Assembly (NCBI GenBank): GCA_000827325.1
Contig: KN832888.1
Coordinates: 162,069-226,068 of the forward strand
DNA length: 64,000 nt
Direction: 5' to 3'
From: Oidiodendron maius Zn
Lineage: Eukaryota; Ascomycota; Leotiomycetes; Myxotrichaceae
In this document: positions 35,340-45,170 of the stretch, one piece after another
How positions within the stretch are numbered: position 1 is the first letter of the stretch
How the letters are laid out: the number at the start of each line of letters is the position of its first letter
Program-made: the position numbers and the translations under genes
The notes under the pieces: model-generated
Database searches by the model: none
Told to the model about the DNA's origin: nothing
Seen by the model: only the letters and a program-made list of their open reading frames with translations

Positions 35340-36621
35340 ATTAGTCTAGGGACAAGTATCAAATTACTCTTTAATAACATATTAAATAATGGCGATCTCG
35401 AAACATAAGAGGTTGGGTATTATTCTAAATTTATCAATTAGCGAAAGATCGGATTGTAGGTTTAATATCTATTTTTATATTGACACAACAAATTGCCATG
35501 TGCAAGCTTGCTTACAGATTGAAGGCCCATGATACATGCGTTGTTAATGCTTAAATTTTCAATGCTGTACTCAGAGGCCACAAGCGTTATTTGATCTGGT
35601 TAAACCTTCAGTTGAGCAATCGACAACCTACCCCTTTTTTGGTTCGCTTATCAGTAGCTTACATAAATGGGCCTCGATGTCCTGTCAAAGGGACAAAGAA
35701 AACATCAGAACATTTCAATAGCAAAGGAGTCTAAAGTATTCAATTTTATAGCTTCTTGATATACACATATTTTCGCCCTGGACCTTACTCGATCCACAAT
35801 CCAAAATAGACCTTCACGAATCTCCCCTTCATCCAGGACAATTCAAAAGCGACAAAGGGACCAAATGGTCTGGAAGTCGTTTCTAGGATAGGCAAGCGTC
35901 AAAGCGTGGAATAAGACTCAATATTCTCGAGTTCAGTTCATCGACTTGGTTGGCACACAGGGTGGACGTCGTCAATTGATGCCAAAGTTCACTGAAACTT
36001 TGGCGACTGCCAGAGCATTGACGAACTTGGCCCAGTCCTCGAATCACAGTTCTCAATGAGGCAGCCTTATATAGTGATATTTCTGATCCACTAAAAGTCC
36101 AAATGGTGAGTATTTTGGGTGACATCGGGGAGGGGATAGAGTCATCCATAGTAACATCAGACCGGGACACGCCATGACTTTGCGCAACCCTGGACTGGTC
36201 AGCCAAATCCTGATCCAGGCCTACCTTCAGACTGGTTCTACAGAATTGACACTGCCAATACTGTGCTCAATGTGGCCCAGGGACGAGTATTTGGCTGTTA
36301 TCATAAAACGACTGCTAATTGAATGATAAGAAGAACACTATTTATATCCAGCTTATAAGCGATGTGGACAATATATTTGAAGCGGAGTTGACGACTTGAT
36401 TCTTAAAACTAGAGGGAGGAGCTACCCTATATATAGAGGTCTCATAAGCAGCTCGTCTGTGCCGCACCAGTGTTGCGTACACTGCCACGCTAATCCTAGG
36501 CAACCCTCAACAAGCGATATGAAATAAATAAAAGAAAACTAGGAGGGATAATACGCCGTTTAGTTCGTTGGCAGCCGGTGTGGCGTTCATCATACAGGGA
36601 GAAAAAGTTATTATATTAAGA
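35340..36621. other. AT-rich gene-poor stretch
   Basis: Noticeably richer in A+T than the flanking genes, with short TTAATA and TATATA runs (for example 35370-35500 and 36290-36450). One minus-strand open frame of 107 codons (35883-36206, open further upstream to about 36245) reads plausibly as protein (CQFCRTSLKVGLDQDLADQS) but has no recognised family or clear start; it may be a relic exon. No transposon ends seen. Confidence 0.45.
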
Positions 36622-37975
36622 TTACAATAAACTTCCTCCACGCTTGTAGTACCATTCTCTCACATTATCCAGTCCTTGACTCAATACCAGAAATGCTTTG
36701 CTAAAGTCGTCGATATCTTCTGGAGCTGCGTCCGATAGCACTTCCTCAAAGTTTAGGTTCTCTATGATAAATTGCTTCTTCTCCCTCCATGCCACCTGGA
36801 AATCGAACTCCGATGGGGCGTTCCACAGTTGTGCACTGAGCGTAAAAGTGCGGGCTGCAGCAATCATGCCATGTATACATGATGTTTCCCTTAGCAAGCC
36901 ATAGAAAGAGGTGAAGAACAGACAGAGCAGAACGGTCCGGCGGCAGGATTCTTGGAAAATCCACGTTGCATGTAAGGGAGGGTTGGAATTCCAGTGGTGG
37001 GGGGAGCATATTTCAGATGATACGAGAGATGGGTCAACCCACATGTCATGGTCATTTATGAGGCTGAGAAGAAGGTATGCGTTAACTTCCAAGTCGCTCA
37101 TGTCGGTTTCCCCTTGAGACCGGAGGCGGATCTACATTAATTCAGCTCTGCCGAAACGAAATCGTCGAGGATGAGGGGTAGGAGGACATACGTCGCCATC
37201 AAAGAGGCGAATTATTTGATACAAAAGTAGAGACTGGACACGCGCTAGAATTTCAATTGGTTTTGTGCTCTGTGGAGATTTGAGAAGCTCCTGGGTGCTT
37301 GTGTCAATGGCTCGGAATATCATTCTCTTATTTACGTCGTTCTTGGCAATGTACATTGCACATGCAGCATATGCATCTAGGAGTGCCATAAGTCATCAAG
37401 GCAAAATTGGTGGTAGAATGAAATTCCACCGGTGTAAGGGGTTTACAGAAAAACGAACCGTGCATGGACTTTGGTACCTGGTCACTGTACAGTAAGGGAT
37501 GGCACCAAGGTGTTGAATTCTCGAGGACCATTCGAGAAGGAGCCGATTTGAATAACTCAACGGTATACTGGAGCCGCGACCCCGCTGGATTGAAGAGGTC
37601 AAAATTGATGGGGTCTGCAACAGAGGCAATTTTGGAGCTGGATTGCAGAGTTACCAGATAAGGTCGAGCGTCCGACACTAAACCATCATCGGCGAAAGGC
37701 AGATCGAGATGTTCGGTATAGGGAAGAGGATCAGCCAGCATCCCATCGTCTAGAAGAGGCAGGTTAAGGTTTGCATCATCCAAGCCGGCGGCTACGTTGG
37801 CCGGCGGTCTTCCTATTGCCTGCTGCGGAGGGAATTGGTAATGGCAAGCCAGGCTAAGCTTGGAGCATCGGGAGCATGCCGGGAGCCTTAGATCACAGCG
37901 GCGTTTCGATTTTGAGCAGTCCTCACATGCTTTGCGGCGCGGCGGAGGTTTCATGGAGGTGTTGTCGCTCTGCAT
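36622..37975 (-). CDS. Zn2Cys6 (fungal C6) transcription factor
   Basis: Three exons, 37459-37975, 37192-37376 and 36622-37131, encode 403 residues. The binuclear zinc cluster is complete: Cys17, 20, 27, 34, 37 and 44 in CX2CX6CX6CX2CX6C (KACEDCSKSKRRC ... ACSRCSKLSLAC). The middle contains the conserved segment that follows in a common fungal family (WCHPLLYSDQVPKSMHD joined to AYAACAMYIAKND, then ILARVQSLLLYQIIRLFDGDIRLRSQGE). Both joins recreate family sequence, so the introns are well supported although the first uses an unusual GTTCGT donor. Such factors bind CGG half-sites. The start is the first ATG (MQSDNTSMKPPPRRK); earlier codons lack ATG. It is divergent from the NmrA-like gene with 523 bp between them, a layout that suggests joint control. 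Confidence 0.88.
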
Positions 37976-38498
37976 GATAGATGGCACTAGTCTTGACAAT
38001 ACGACCGATCGACATTTGAATATTATAGCAGTCGAATCACGTATCTTGATGCCTGTGTGCAGTCGATTTAGTCTCTATGATCTCAGTTAAGCAGAGCCAC
38101 CTGCTGCACCTGGTCGTGATATTACTAATGCAAGCGTCTCCCTGTGATATCAGCGATACAGTATATTCGTTAGTCGCCTCAAGTGCGGAACACCGCACTT
38201 CCTCCGCACTCCGAACACCATTGTAGCCCTCTGAGGCTCATCTCCGCACATTGCTGCAATACTCATCCCTACTAGCACCCAATAATTAATATATAATTGC
38301 GGTAATAGCGGGGTAGTATTCTGGAGATGTTGAGTCCCGCGGCCTAGCACAGGTTTTCGTTGTTAGATCACTTCAACCCTTTATACGTAATGACAAGAGT
38401 ATATATAAAACCCGGCCAAGTGGCCACTGTCCCTCAGCACTGTCTTCTTTTCCACAGTTCAATTTCTTTCTCTCGACCGGCATCGTTTTCGTTCCATC
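37976..38498. promoter_or_regulatory. Divergent promoter between the C6 factor and the NmrA-like gene
   Basis: Contains a perfect inverted repeat GTGCGG-aaca-CCGCAC (38183-38198) plus two further CCGCAC copies (38204-38209, 38244-38249). CGG/CCG pairs are the known half-sites of Zn2Cys6 proteins. A TATA box (TATATATAAAA, 38400-38410) lies about 90 bp before the NmrA-like ATG. Confidence 0.6.
38183..38249. promoter_or_regulatory. Cluster of CGG/CCG half-sites, likely C6-factor operator
   Basis: Four copies of the 6-mer GTGCGG/CCGCAC within 67 bp, two of them arranged as CGG-N4-CCG. It lies between a Zn2Cys6 regulator gene and its divergent neighbour, so autoregulation plus control of the NmrA-like gene is the simplest reading (inference). 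Confidence 0.5.
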
Positions 38499-39428
38499 AT
38501 GTCCTTGCCAAGGATCTTTGTCGTCGGAGCAACAGGTGCCCAAGGTGGTGCCGTTGCTCGTGCTCTGCTTCGCAACAGGTACGCTGTCAATGTACTTGTT
38601 CGTGATCCAGCCTCAGCCGCATCTCTGGCCCTCAAATCTCAAGGTGCAAGCATCTTTGAAGGAGACTGGGACAATGTTCCAGCTCTCGAGGCCGCTGCAG
38701 AGGGCTGTACTGGTCTCTTCCTCAATGTGTACCCGCAATTCGAAGATCTCGGAGGCGAGGTCCGGCATGCGAGGAACATTCTCGCAGCATCGAAGCGTGC
38801 CGGCATCAATCAAGTCGTCTATTCAAGTGCCACTGGAGTGAATCAATATGAAACCGTCTACGATGTGGACCCAGAGGGGTTCTTTGGTAACTACTTCCGT
38901 TCTAAGCGCACTATCGAGGAAGAAGTACAGAATGGCGACTTTGGGACTTGGACAATCCTTCGCGGAGTGGTATTTATGACAAATTACTTGCTCCCATCGT
39001 CTACATTCATGTTTCCTGAGCTGTCTGCGGAGGGTCGTTTTATCACGGCCTACAGTCCTGACACCAAGTTATTCCTCCTAGATCCTGAAGACATTGGAGG
39101 TTTCGGATTTGCGGCATTCTCCAACCCGAAAATGTTTGGCGGAAAAGGCATTGACGTAGCGGCTGATATGGTTGGAGTTCAACAGATGATGAAGGCGATG
39201 GAGAGGGTATCGGGAAAGAGAATTGAGGTCATTTTCCGCACCGAAGAAGAAATTGAAGCACAGAAAGACTCTGACCCTCGAATTATGGGCCAATTGTTGA
39301 TGAGAAAAACACTCACTTGGGTGCGCCTTGAGGAGGTGAAAGAGTGGGGTGTTCCACTGCGTTCCTTTGAGCAATTCTTGGAGAAGGAGAAAGACAACCT
39401 TCAGAGAAGCATCGGGGGAACGGCTTAA
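38499..39428 (+). CDS. NmrA-like NAD(P)-binding protein
   Basis: A single exon encodes 309 residues. The N-terminal Rossmann motif is GATGAQGG (residues 10-17) in RIFVVGATGAQGGAVARALL, the NmrA-type variant of the atypical SDR signature. It is followed by VLVRDPAS, VVYSSATG and a C-terminal part typical of the family (FRSKRTIEEEVQNG, TILRGVVFMTNYL). There is no catalytic YxxxK pattern typical of classical SDRs. Members include the nitrogen-metabolite repressor NmrA, redox-sensing HSCARG proteins and isoflavone-reductase-like enzymes. This copy is probably a redox-sensor-like or reductase-like relative rather than NmrA itself, because such paralogues are numerous. Its divergent neighbour is a Zn2Cys6 regulator. 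Confidence 0.9.
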   Translation: MSLPRIFVVGATGAQGGAVARALLRNRYAVNVLVRDPASAASLALKSQGASIFEGDWDNVPALEAAAEGCTGLFLNVYPQFEDLGGEVRHARNILAASKRAGINQVVYSSATGVNQYETVYDVDPEGFFGNYFRSKRTIEEEVQNGDFGTWTILRGVVFMTNYLLPSSTFMFPELSAEGRFITAYSPDTKLFLLDPEDIGGFGFAAFSNPKMFGGKGIDVAADMVGVQQMMKAMERVSGKRIEVIFRTEEEIEAQKDSDPRIMGQLLMRKTLTWVRLEEVKEWGVPLRSFEQFLEKEKDNLQRSIGGTA

Positions 39429-39654
39429 CTGAAAATCTGCTGGCTAGCTCAGAACCATCACTATTTGTCGTATTGTGTCTCTGCACTATGTTTATGACAA
39501 TCCTCAAGTCAGTAACTGCGCTTCTGTCCAGGTGATAGCAAATATAAACTTTGGAATTGAAGTTTTGAGACACTGATTATACTATCTTTAAACAAGCTGT
39601 ATACAACGACTCATAATATGCGAGATTTCTACAGTACCAAATTTTATAATACGG

Positions 39655-40975
39655 TCAGAGTTCGCCTTTCATGGCATAATCTACAGAATTTGACACACGA
39701 CTCTTTGAAACAGTCTTGACGCCAGCTGTCAACGCCTTCAGGTGTGTCCAATTTGGCGCATCTTCACCTAATCCCCAAGCAAACACCCCTCCTAGACCTA
39801 TTTGTTTCACAATGCTCGGAAACTTCTTATCAATGGCTTCAGGCGTGTCCCAACTCCACCAGATATTTTCTTCTGCATCCCAGAAGTAATTACCCCCTTG
39901 TTCAATATCATACATTGAATTGCCTAACGCTTTCTCAAATGACTTTTCAAGCTCCACTGGGACTTGATCGTGCCACGAGAATGCACCAGCCTGGCCAAGA
40001 TCTGCTCCAGTCGTGGGATCTTCCATGAGAACTGTCTTGCATCCGATAGGTTCCTTGTCGCATCCGCCATGGGGATCGGTCTTATACCATTTGGTGTAGA
40101 ATGCAAATCCAAGATTTGCCTTCTCTGGCGGAACACCATTATCTACATATGCATTGACGGCCGAGAGAGAGAGTTGAAGGCCAGTATGGTGCTTAGTAAT
40201 ATTGTCTCTTCGATTCATGAGATCGTAGGTCATGATGTTAAAGAAATCTAAACAGGCATTGATTTTAGGCACCGTTTCCTTAGTGAAAGCCAACATGTCT
40301 CGACGGAGCCCAGGCACTGCTGCTGATATTATTTTCTTTGGCCCGAGGGCGGATCTTATGTCAGAAAGAAGGATTGGGTAGGCTTGGATTTCCCAAGCTT
40401 TTTCCGAATTTGGTGTTGTCTTATAATCTTCTCCATTTCCACTTCTGCTTGTTAGCCTAAATATCTTTTCATAGGGTACCTATACATGCCCTGGATATTC
40501 CCAGTCTATATCGACTCCTGTTGAGTATCAGCATTGTGACATGGGCGTCATTCGAGTCAAAGCTACCATCTGCACCAGTGTAGTCAACCATTGCCTTGAC
40601 ATTCTTCGCAAAAAGCTTTCGACTTGCCTCAGTAGCTGCTGCCTTGGAGAAACCTTCCGTATCTCCCCATCCGCCAATCGCTACTAGAATTGCTGTATCC
40701 TTCGCGAATTGAGATCGCACAGCACTCACGGTTGTGAAGAGGGGCCACACGGATGGTTGTGCCTCGTTAAATATTGACGATTGCATAAAAGCCAAAGCAA
40801 CATGAGATATATCCGAAACCAGAGAGGGTTCTGGTACCACATAATGTTGCCTATGAAATTCCATTAGCTACCACCAATTGAATCTGGCGAGGCTTTACCC
40901 TGTCAAGTACATGATATATCTCGCACTCCCCAGATGGGCCATTGCCATGAATGAGATATATATACTGAGAATCAT
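39655..40975 (-). CDS. GH18 chitinase
   Basis: Four exons: 40899-40975 (or to 40948), 40567-40850, 40490-40517 and 39655-40444. The catalytic DxxDxDxE motif, GADGVDIDWEYPG, is rebuilt by two introns, one of them with a GC donor (40445-40489). Upstream are YLTGQHYVVPEPSLVSDISHV and the SxGG-like VAIGGWGDTEGFSKAA; downstream GLRRDMLAFTKETVP, FFNIMTYDLMNRRD and the YFWDAEENIWWSWDTPEAI substrate-site end. All catalytic residues appear intact. It hydrolyses beta-1,4-GlcNAc polymers. Two starts are possible: ATG 40975 gives 392 residues with a hydrophobic MILSIYISFMAMAH opening that could be a secretion signal; ATG 40948 gives 383 residues and no clear signal. The length and lack of extra modules suggest a single-domain enzyme. 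Confidence 0.9.
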
Positions 40976-41299
40976 ATTTATATTGGCATATGGAACTCTT
41001 CGCTATCTCTTTCACAGTATTCTGCCCTTACGCATTGAAGCAAAGGTCACCCCTTGGCCAGTTGGTTAAATATACCGCTCTGGCTTAAATTGGAGCAAAT
41101 AGAAAACCCGTCTTAAACACTAATGTGATGGCATTACCACGAAAGAGGGAAATTGGCTGTTTCTGAGATCACTATTCGTCCTGAGACGAGGTTCCAACCT
41201 GGGCTGGAGAGTGGAAAGTCTCACGTGCTCTGCTCGCGTAAAGTGATTTGCGTCGCGTCGCGTCTCGTCAAGAACTTAACTCCAGCAAACTCATCCACA
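40976..41299. promoter_or_regulatory. Divergent promoter, chitinase and RFC4
   Basis: About 320 bp. It contains CACGTG (41222-41227) and three tandem GCGTC units followed by TCGTC (41250-41269) shortly before the RFC4 start. No gene. Confidence 0.5.
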
Positions 41300-42458
41300 A
41301 TGGCTGTCACTAAGGAGGAAGATACGGGGGAGTCCTCAATGAGTGCAACCAAGAAGGTATTAAAAGCAAATACTAATGGGGCTGTGAATTATGAACTCCC
41401 ATGGTAAGACCTTCAGTACATATTTGGTCTATACTGACAGTGCCAGGGTGGAGAAATACCGTCCAGTGTTCCTTGATGATATTGTAGGGAATACAGAGAC
41501 AATAGAGAGGCTGAAGATTATCGCAAAAGATGGGAATATGCCGCATGTCATCATCTCTGGCATGCCAGGCATAGGTAAAACTACGTCAATTCTCTGTCTT
41601 GCCAGACAGCTCCTTGGAGATTGTTATAAAGAAGCTGTACTAGAACTCAATGCAAGTGATGAGCGAGGTTTGTAGGATCTCTTGGCATCTTGAGCCTTAC
41701 TGATTTGATTTATAGGAATCGATGTTGTTCGTAATCGCATCAAGGGTTTTGCCCAGAAGAAAGTTACTCTTCCGCCTGGCCGACAAAAGCTCGTCATCCT
41801 CGACGAGGCGGATAGTATGACATCTGGTGCTCAGCAGGCTCTTCGACGTACCATGGAAATATACTCCTCAACTACACGATTTGCGTTTGCATGCAACCAA
41901 TCGAATAAAATCATCGAGCCGCTTCAATCCCGATGCGCCATTCTTCGATATTCGCGTTTGACTGAGGCACAAGTCGTTAAGAGACTACTGCAGATAATAG
42001 AGGCGGAGAATGTAGAGTATAGCGATAACGGGTTAGCCGCACTGGTTTTCAGCGCGGAGGGCGATATGCGCCAAGCTATCAATAATCTGCAATCTACTTG
42101 GGCGGGATTCGGATTTGTGAGTGGGGACAATGTCTTCAAGGTAGTCGATTCGCCGCACCCTATCAAAGTGCAAGCGATGATCAAAGCATGCTACGAAGGG
42201 CAAGTGGATGCAGCGCTGGAGACTCTGCAGGAGCTTTGGGATTTGGGATACTCCAGCCATGACATAATCAGCACTATGTTCAGAGTTACAAAGACGATAC
42301 CTACACTTAGTGAGCATTCGAAATTGGAGTTCATAAAAGAGATTGGGTTTACACACATGAAGATCCTGGAAGGAGTTCAAACGCTGTTGCAGCTCAGTGG
42401 GTGTGTTGCTCGGCTTGCAAAATTGAACATGGATCCAAGCAAATTTGTTGCGAAATAA
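41300..42458 (+). CDS. RFC4: Replication factor C small subunit RFC4
   Basis: Three exons, 41300-41403, 41447-41667 and 41716-42458, encode 355 residues. The open N-terminal motif is VNYELPWVEKYRP. The Walker A motif is GMPGIGKTT (near residue 73), Walker B is LDEAD (near 137), and the [13 protein letters not shown] arginine-finger motif is intact. The [13 protein letters not shown] sensor 2 region and the C-terminal collar domain follow. The GMPGIGKTT loop and the [21 protein letters not shown] end fit yeast Rfc4 (human RFC2) better than Rfc2, 3 or 5. The clamp loader puts PCNA on primed DNA in replication and repair and is shared by checkpoint loaders. Both joins keep frame and family sequence. 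It is divergent from the chitinase. Confidence 0.94.
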
Positions 42459-42587
42459 TGTCAGACGGAGGTATAGGTTGGGGCGTTAAATGGGTGGGGT
42501 ACGTGAAAAGGGGTTCTCATGGCTCAATCAGATCCTGAACGCGAGAGAGTCACTTCAAATACATGGTAATTCAGTTTATTGGTATAT

Positions 42588-43073
42588 TCATTTCTTTGGC
42601 GTAGGGCTGGCCTGTTCATACTCTTCTTGATACTTCTCCCACACTTCTCGGTCTCTCATCAGGCGTTTATGCATCCGTACCTTGGCTTCATACTCTCGGA
42701 TGCTGTGGTCAGCCTCTAGACAACCACCCAGGATCATCGCTGTAGAGTCAGTCTGCTATCGCCGTTGCACCAGATGTGGATCATTACCGGACATTTGAAG
42801 ATACCTAGCTGTATTAGTATTGCCCATGCATTCTAGGTCTACTTGTACTCACACTTTGAATTGAATTGTCAAGCCACGATATACCGGAGACATAAAATAG
42901 CCTGCTCCTGCCAGGATGGCTCCGTACATTCCCCACTAGAGTTGTTAATAACTCTTCGGCTCTGGGGCATGAAATGGTATAGCTACTCTTGCTGCGCCCA
43001 CTACAGCTCCTCTTCCCCCGCTCCATGCAGCCTCACTTGCTTCTTCGCTCCTGAGGGCGGCATGAGTCTGCAT
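42588..43073 (-). CDS. Small conserved fungal protein, probable membrane protein
   Basis: Four exons, 42987-43073, 42853-42935, 42788-42804 and 42588-42739, encode 112 residues. The third exon is only 17 nt. Joined, the protein reads MQTHAALRSEEASEAAWSGG, then ARWGMYGAILAGAGYFMSPV, YRGLTIQFKVYLQMSAMILG and GCLEADHSIREYEAKVR, ending in a charged coiled tail (VWEKYQEEYEQ). Two hydrophobic stretches (around residues 30-48 and 60-75) suggest two membrane segments with a charged C-terminus. Every join keeps frame. I recall this sequence type from many filamentous fungi but cannot name a family; a HIG1-like mitochondrial role is conceivable, not shown. Its start lies only 183 bp from the divergent HIS3 start, so they share a promoter region. 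Confidence 0.82.
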
Positions 43074-43256
43074 TGTCTTCGATTCGAGGTCAAAAATAAG
43101 GAGGGGGCTGAAGCTTAGACGTCGCGGGAGAGAAAATAGCCCAGGGACTGTCAACGTCATGTTTCTTCGGGTTGCGCTCTCCGCTTCCGGACCCCAAATA
43201 AATTTATCCTCAACGAGTTATTCTCGATCGTGCTTCGCAACACAATACCTAAGACA

Positions 43257-43999
43257 ATGGCTGGGAAACGGGAAGAGCGAGTCCGCTCAGCAGTGTTTGC
43301 CCGTGATACCAATGAAACGAAGATCCAACTCGCTATTAATTTGGATGGTGGTGCATTTCCAGCAGAGACCGACAGCAGGCTGACGGCAGGAACGAACGGC
43401 CATGCAACGCAGTCCTCGGAATGGCAGACGATTGCTATCAATACGGGAATTGGATTCCTTGATCATATGTTACATGCTCTGGCGAAGCATGCGGGATGGA
43501 GTCTTGCGCTTGTTTGCAAAGGAGATCTGCACAGTAGGTACTGGAAGCAAATTTCTCCACGAAAATACTGACCGCTCGTGCTCTAGTTGATGATCACCAC
43601 ACAGCCGAGGATGTTTGTATTGCCCTAGGCAGTGCATTCAATAATGCTCTGGGAGAAAAAACGGGACTTGCACGTTTTGGATCTGCATATGCGCCGCTGG
43701 ACGAGGCTCTGTCGCGAGCAGTGGTCGACCTCTCGAATAGACCTTTTAGTGTCATTGATCTAGGATTGAAGAGAGAGAAGATTGGTGATTTAAGTTGTGA
43801 GATGATCCCGCATTGCTTGCAAAGCTTTGCTCAAGCAGCGAGGGTCACAATGCATGTTGATTGTATTAGAGGGGACAATGACCATCATAGGGCAGAAAGT
43901 GCCTTCAAAGCGTTAGCCGTGGCGATTAGACAGGCAACGAGTAGGGTCGCTGGACGAGAAGGGGAGATCCCCAGTACGAAGGGAACTTTATCTACATGA
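43257..43999 (+). CDS. HIS3: Imidazoleglycerol-phosphate dehydratase (HIS3)
   Basis: Two exons, 43257-43533 and 43587-43999, encode 229 residues. The conserved metal-binding His motifs are all present: [32 protein letters not shown] (its first residue made by the splice join), and [21 protein letters not shown]. Between them sits [22 protein letters not shown]. The enzyme removes water from imidazole glycerol phosphate in the sixth step of histidine synthesis, as a manganese-dependent 24-mer. There is no fusion to other His enzymes, as is typical for fungi. Length matches fungal family members. The ATG at 43257 gives the expected start ([23 protein letters not shown]). Confidence 0.97.
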
Positions 44000-44166
44000 T
44001 GCTAGACAACATAATCTTATTCAACGTAATTTTAGCATAGAATAATGTTTGCTATCGTTGAATTTCTTGAGTTCAGAGGAGGGGCTTTCACTAGCGTCAG
44101 AGCTCGTGAAATATTTCGTATCTTTTATCGCATGGAATTTTTTATCAAACTCCACCACCTCCCACC

Positions 44167-44816
44167 ATGGCGCCATCACGAACGACAACAGTGAAATCTA
44201 AACATGCTGCGAACAAGTCTGGTATTAGAAATAGCAAAACCAGTGCAAAGCCCCAAGGCGACGGCGTTTCAAAATCAAAAAAGCCAAAGGGGAAAGGGCC
44301 TCCACCCAAGCCACAAAAGAGTGCTGGAAGCCTCGCTGCGCTGAAGAAAAAAAGAAGAGTATACACAGAGAAGGAATTGGGTATTCCGGAACTTAATATG
44401 ATTACGCCTATTGGCGTAGAAAAGCCAAAGGGAAAGAAGAAGGGGAAAGTTTTCGTGGATGACCGAGTTTGTGGCCCAGGTCTTTTCCCAGGAAGGCGAT
44501 TCCATGACTGACAAATGAACTGCAGGAGAGCATGATGACGATTTTGGCGATGGTAAATGCCGATAAAGAAGGACAAATCGAATCTAAGATGATGAAGGCA
44601 CGCCAGATGGAAGAGATTCGAGAGGCTAGAAAGGCCGAAGCTGAGAAGAGACAAGAAATGAGGAAGGCAAAGCTAGATGATGCCAAAGAAGGAGTCAGGA
44701 AGAAGCGCAAGAGACATAATGGTGGTGGAGGTCAAGAAACAAATACTGAAAAGCAGGACGTCGCTCCTGGGACGCGACCTCTAAAGCTCAAGAGGAAGAG
44801 CGTATCTTTTGCTTAA
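44167..44816 (+). CDS. LOC1: 60S ribosome assembly protein LOC1
   Basis: Two exons, 44167-44466 and 44526-44816, encode 196 residues. The protein is very rich in Lys, Ser and Ala at its start, then has the family core [20 protein letters not shown] followed by [20 protein letters not shown]; the splice join falls inside this core and restores it. The C-terminal half is a charged helix ([21 protein letters not shown]) ending in basic KLKRKSVSF. Loc1 is a nucleolar RNA-binding protein acting in 35S pre-rRNA processing and 60S export, and in ASH1 mRNA localisation in yeast. The donor is GTTTGT, which is uncommon. There is no predicted globular fold, as expected. Confidence 0.92.
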
Positions 44817-45010
44817 AAACTACTTTAGTTGGGAACAAGGGCAGCGGCGTTCTGGCTATGGCGTTAGGCCGTTGGCTGTGGTGCTACATTTAATTAAAGA
44901 TATCATGATTCGCAACAGCACATCAGTCAAGGTCATAAACTGACATAACTTGTTTCTACTTCTCTACGTCTAATAAATCGGCCTACTCTAGCTCTATGTC
45001 GTACTTCTAA

Positions 45011-45170
45011 ACCCAGCAATTTCGTAAGAAGACTCAGCCTTGCCCTTTCCGACACATAGGATCGAATCAAATGGACTCCTGTTTGATTGAACCCAGCAAT
45101 TTCGTAAGAAGACTCAGCCTTGCCATTTCCGACACATAGGATCGAATCGAACGGTCTCCTGTTTGATTGA
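45011..45170. repeat. 80-bp tandem duplication at the 3' end of the hydrolase gene
   Basis: Copy 1 (45011-45090) and copy 2 (45091-45170) are identical at 76 of 80 positions by my count. Copy 2 carries the last 19 codons including the stop of the minus-strand hydrolase; copy 1 lies just downstream of it and is non-coding. Confidence 0.95.
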
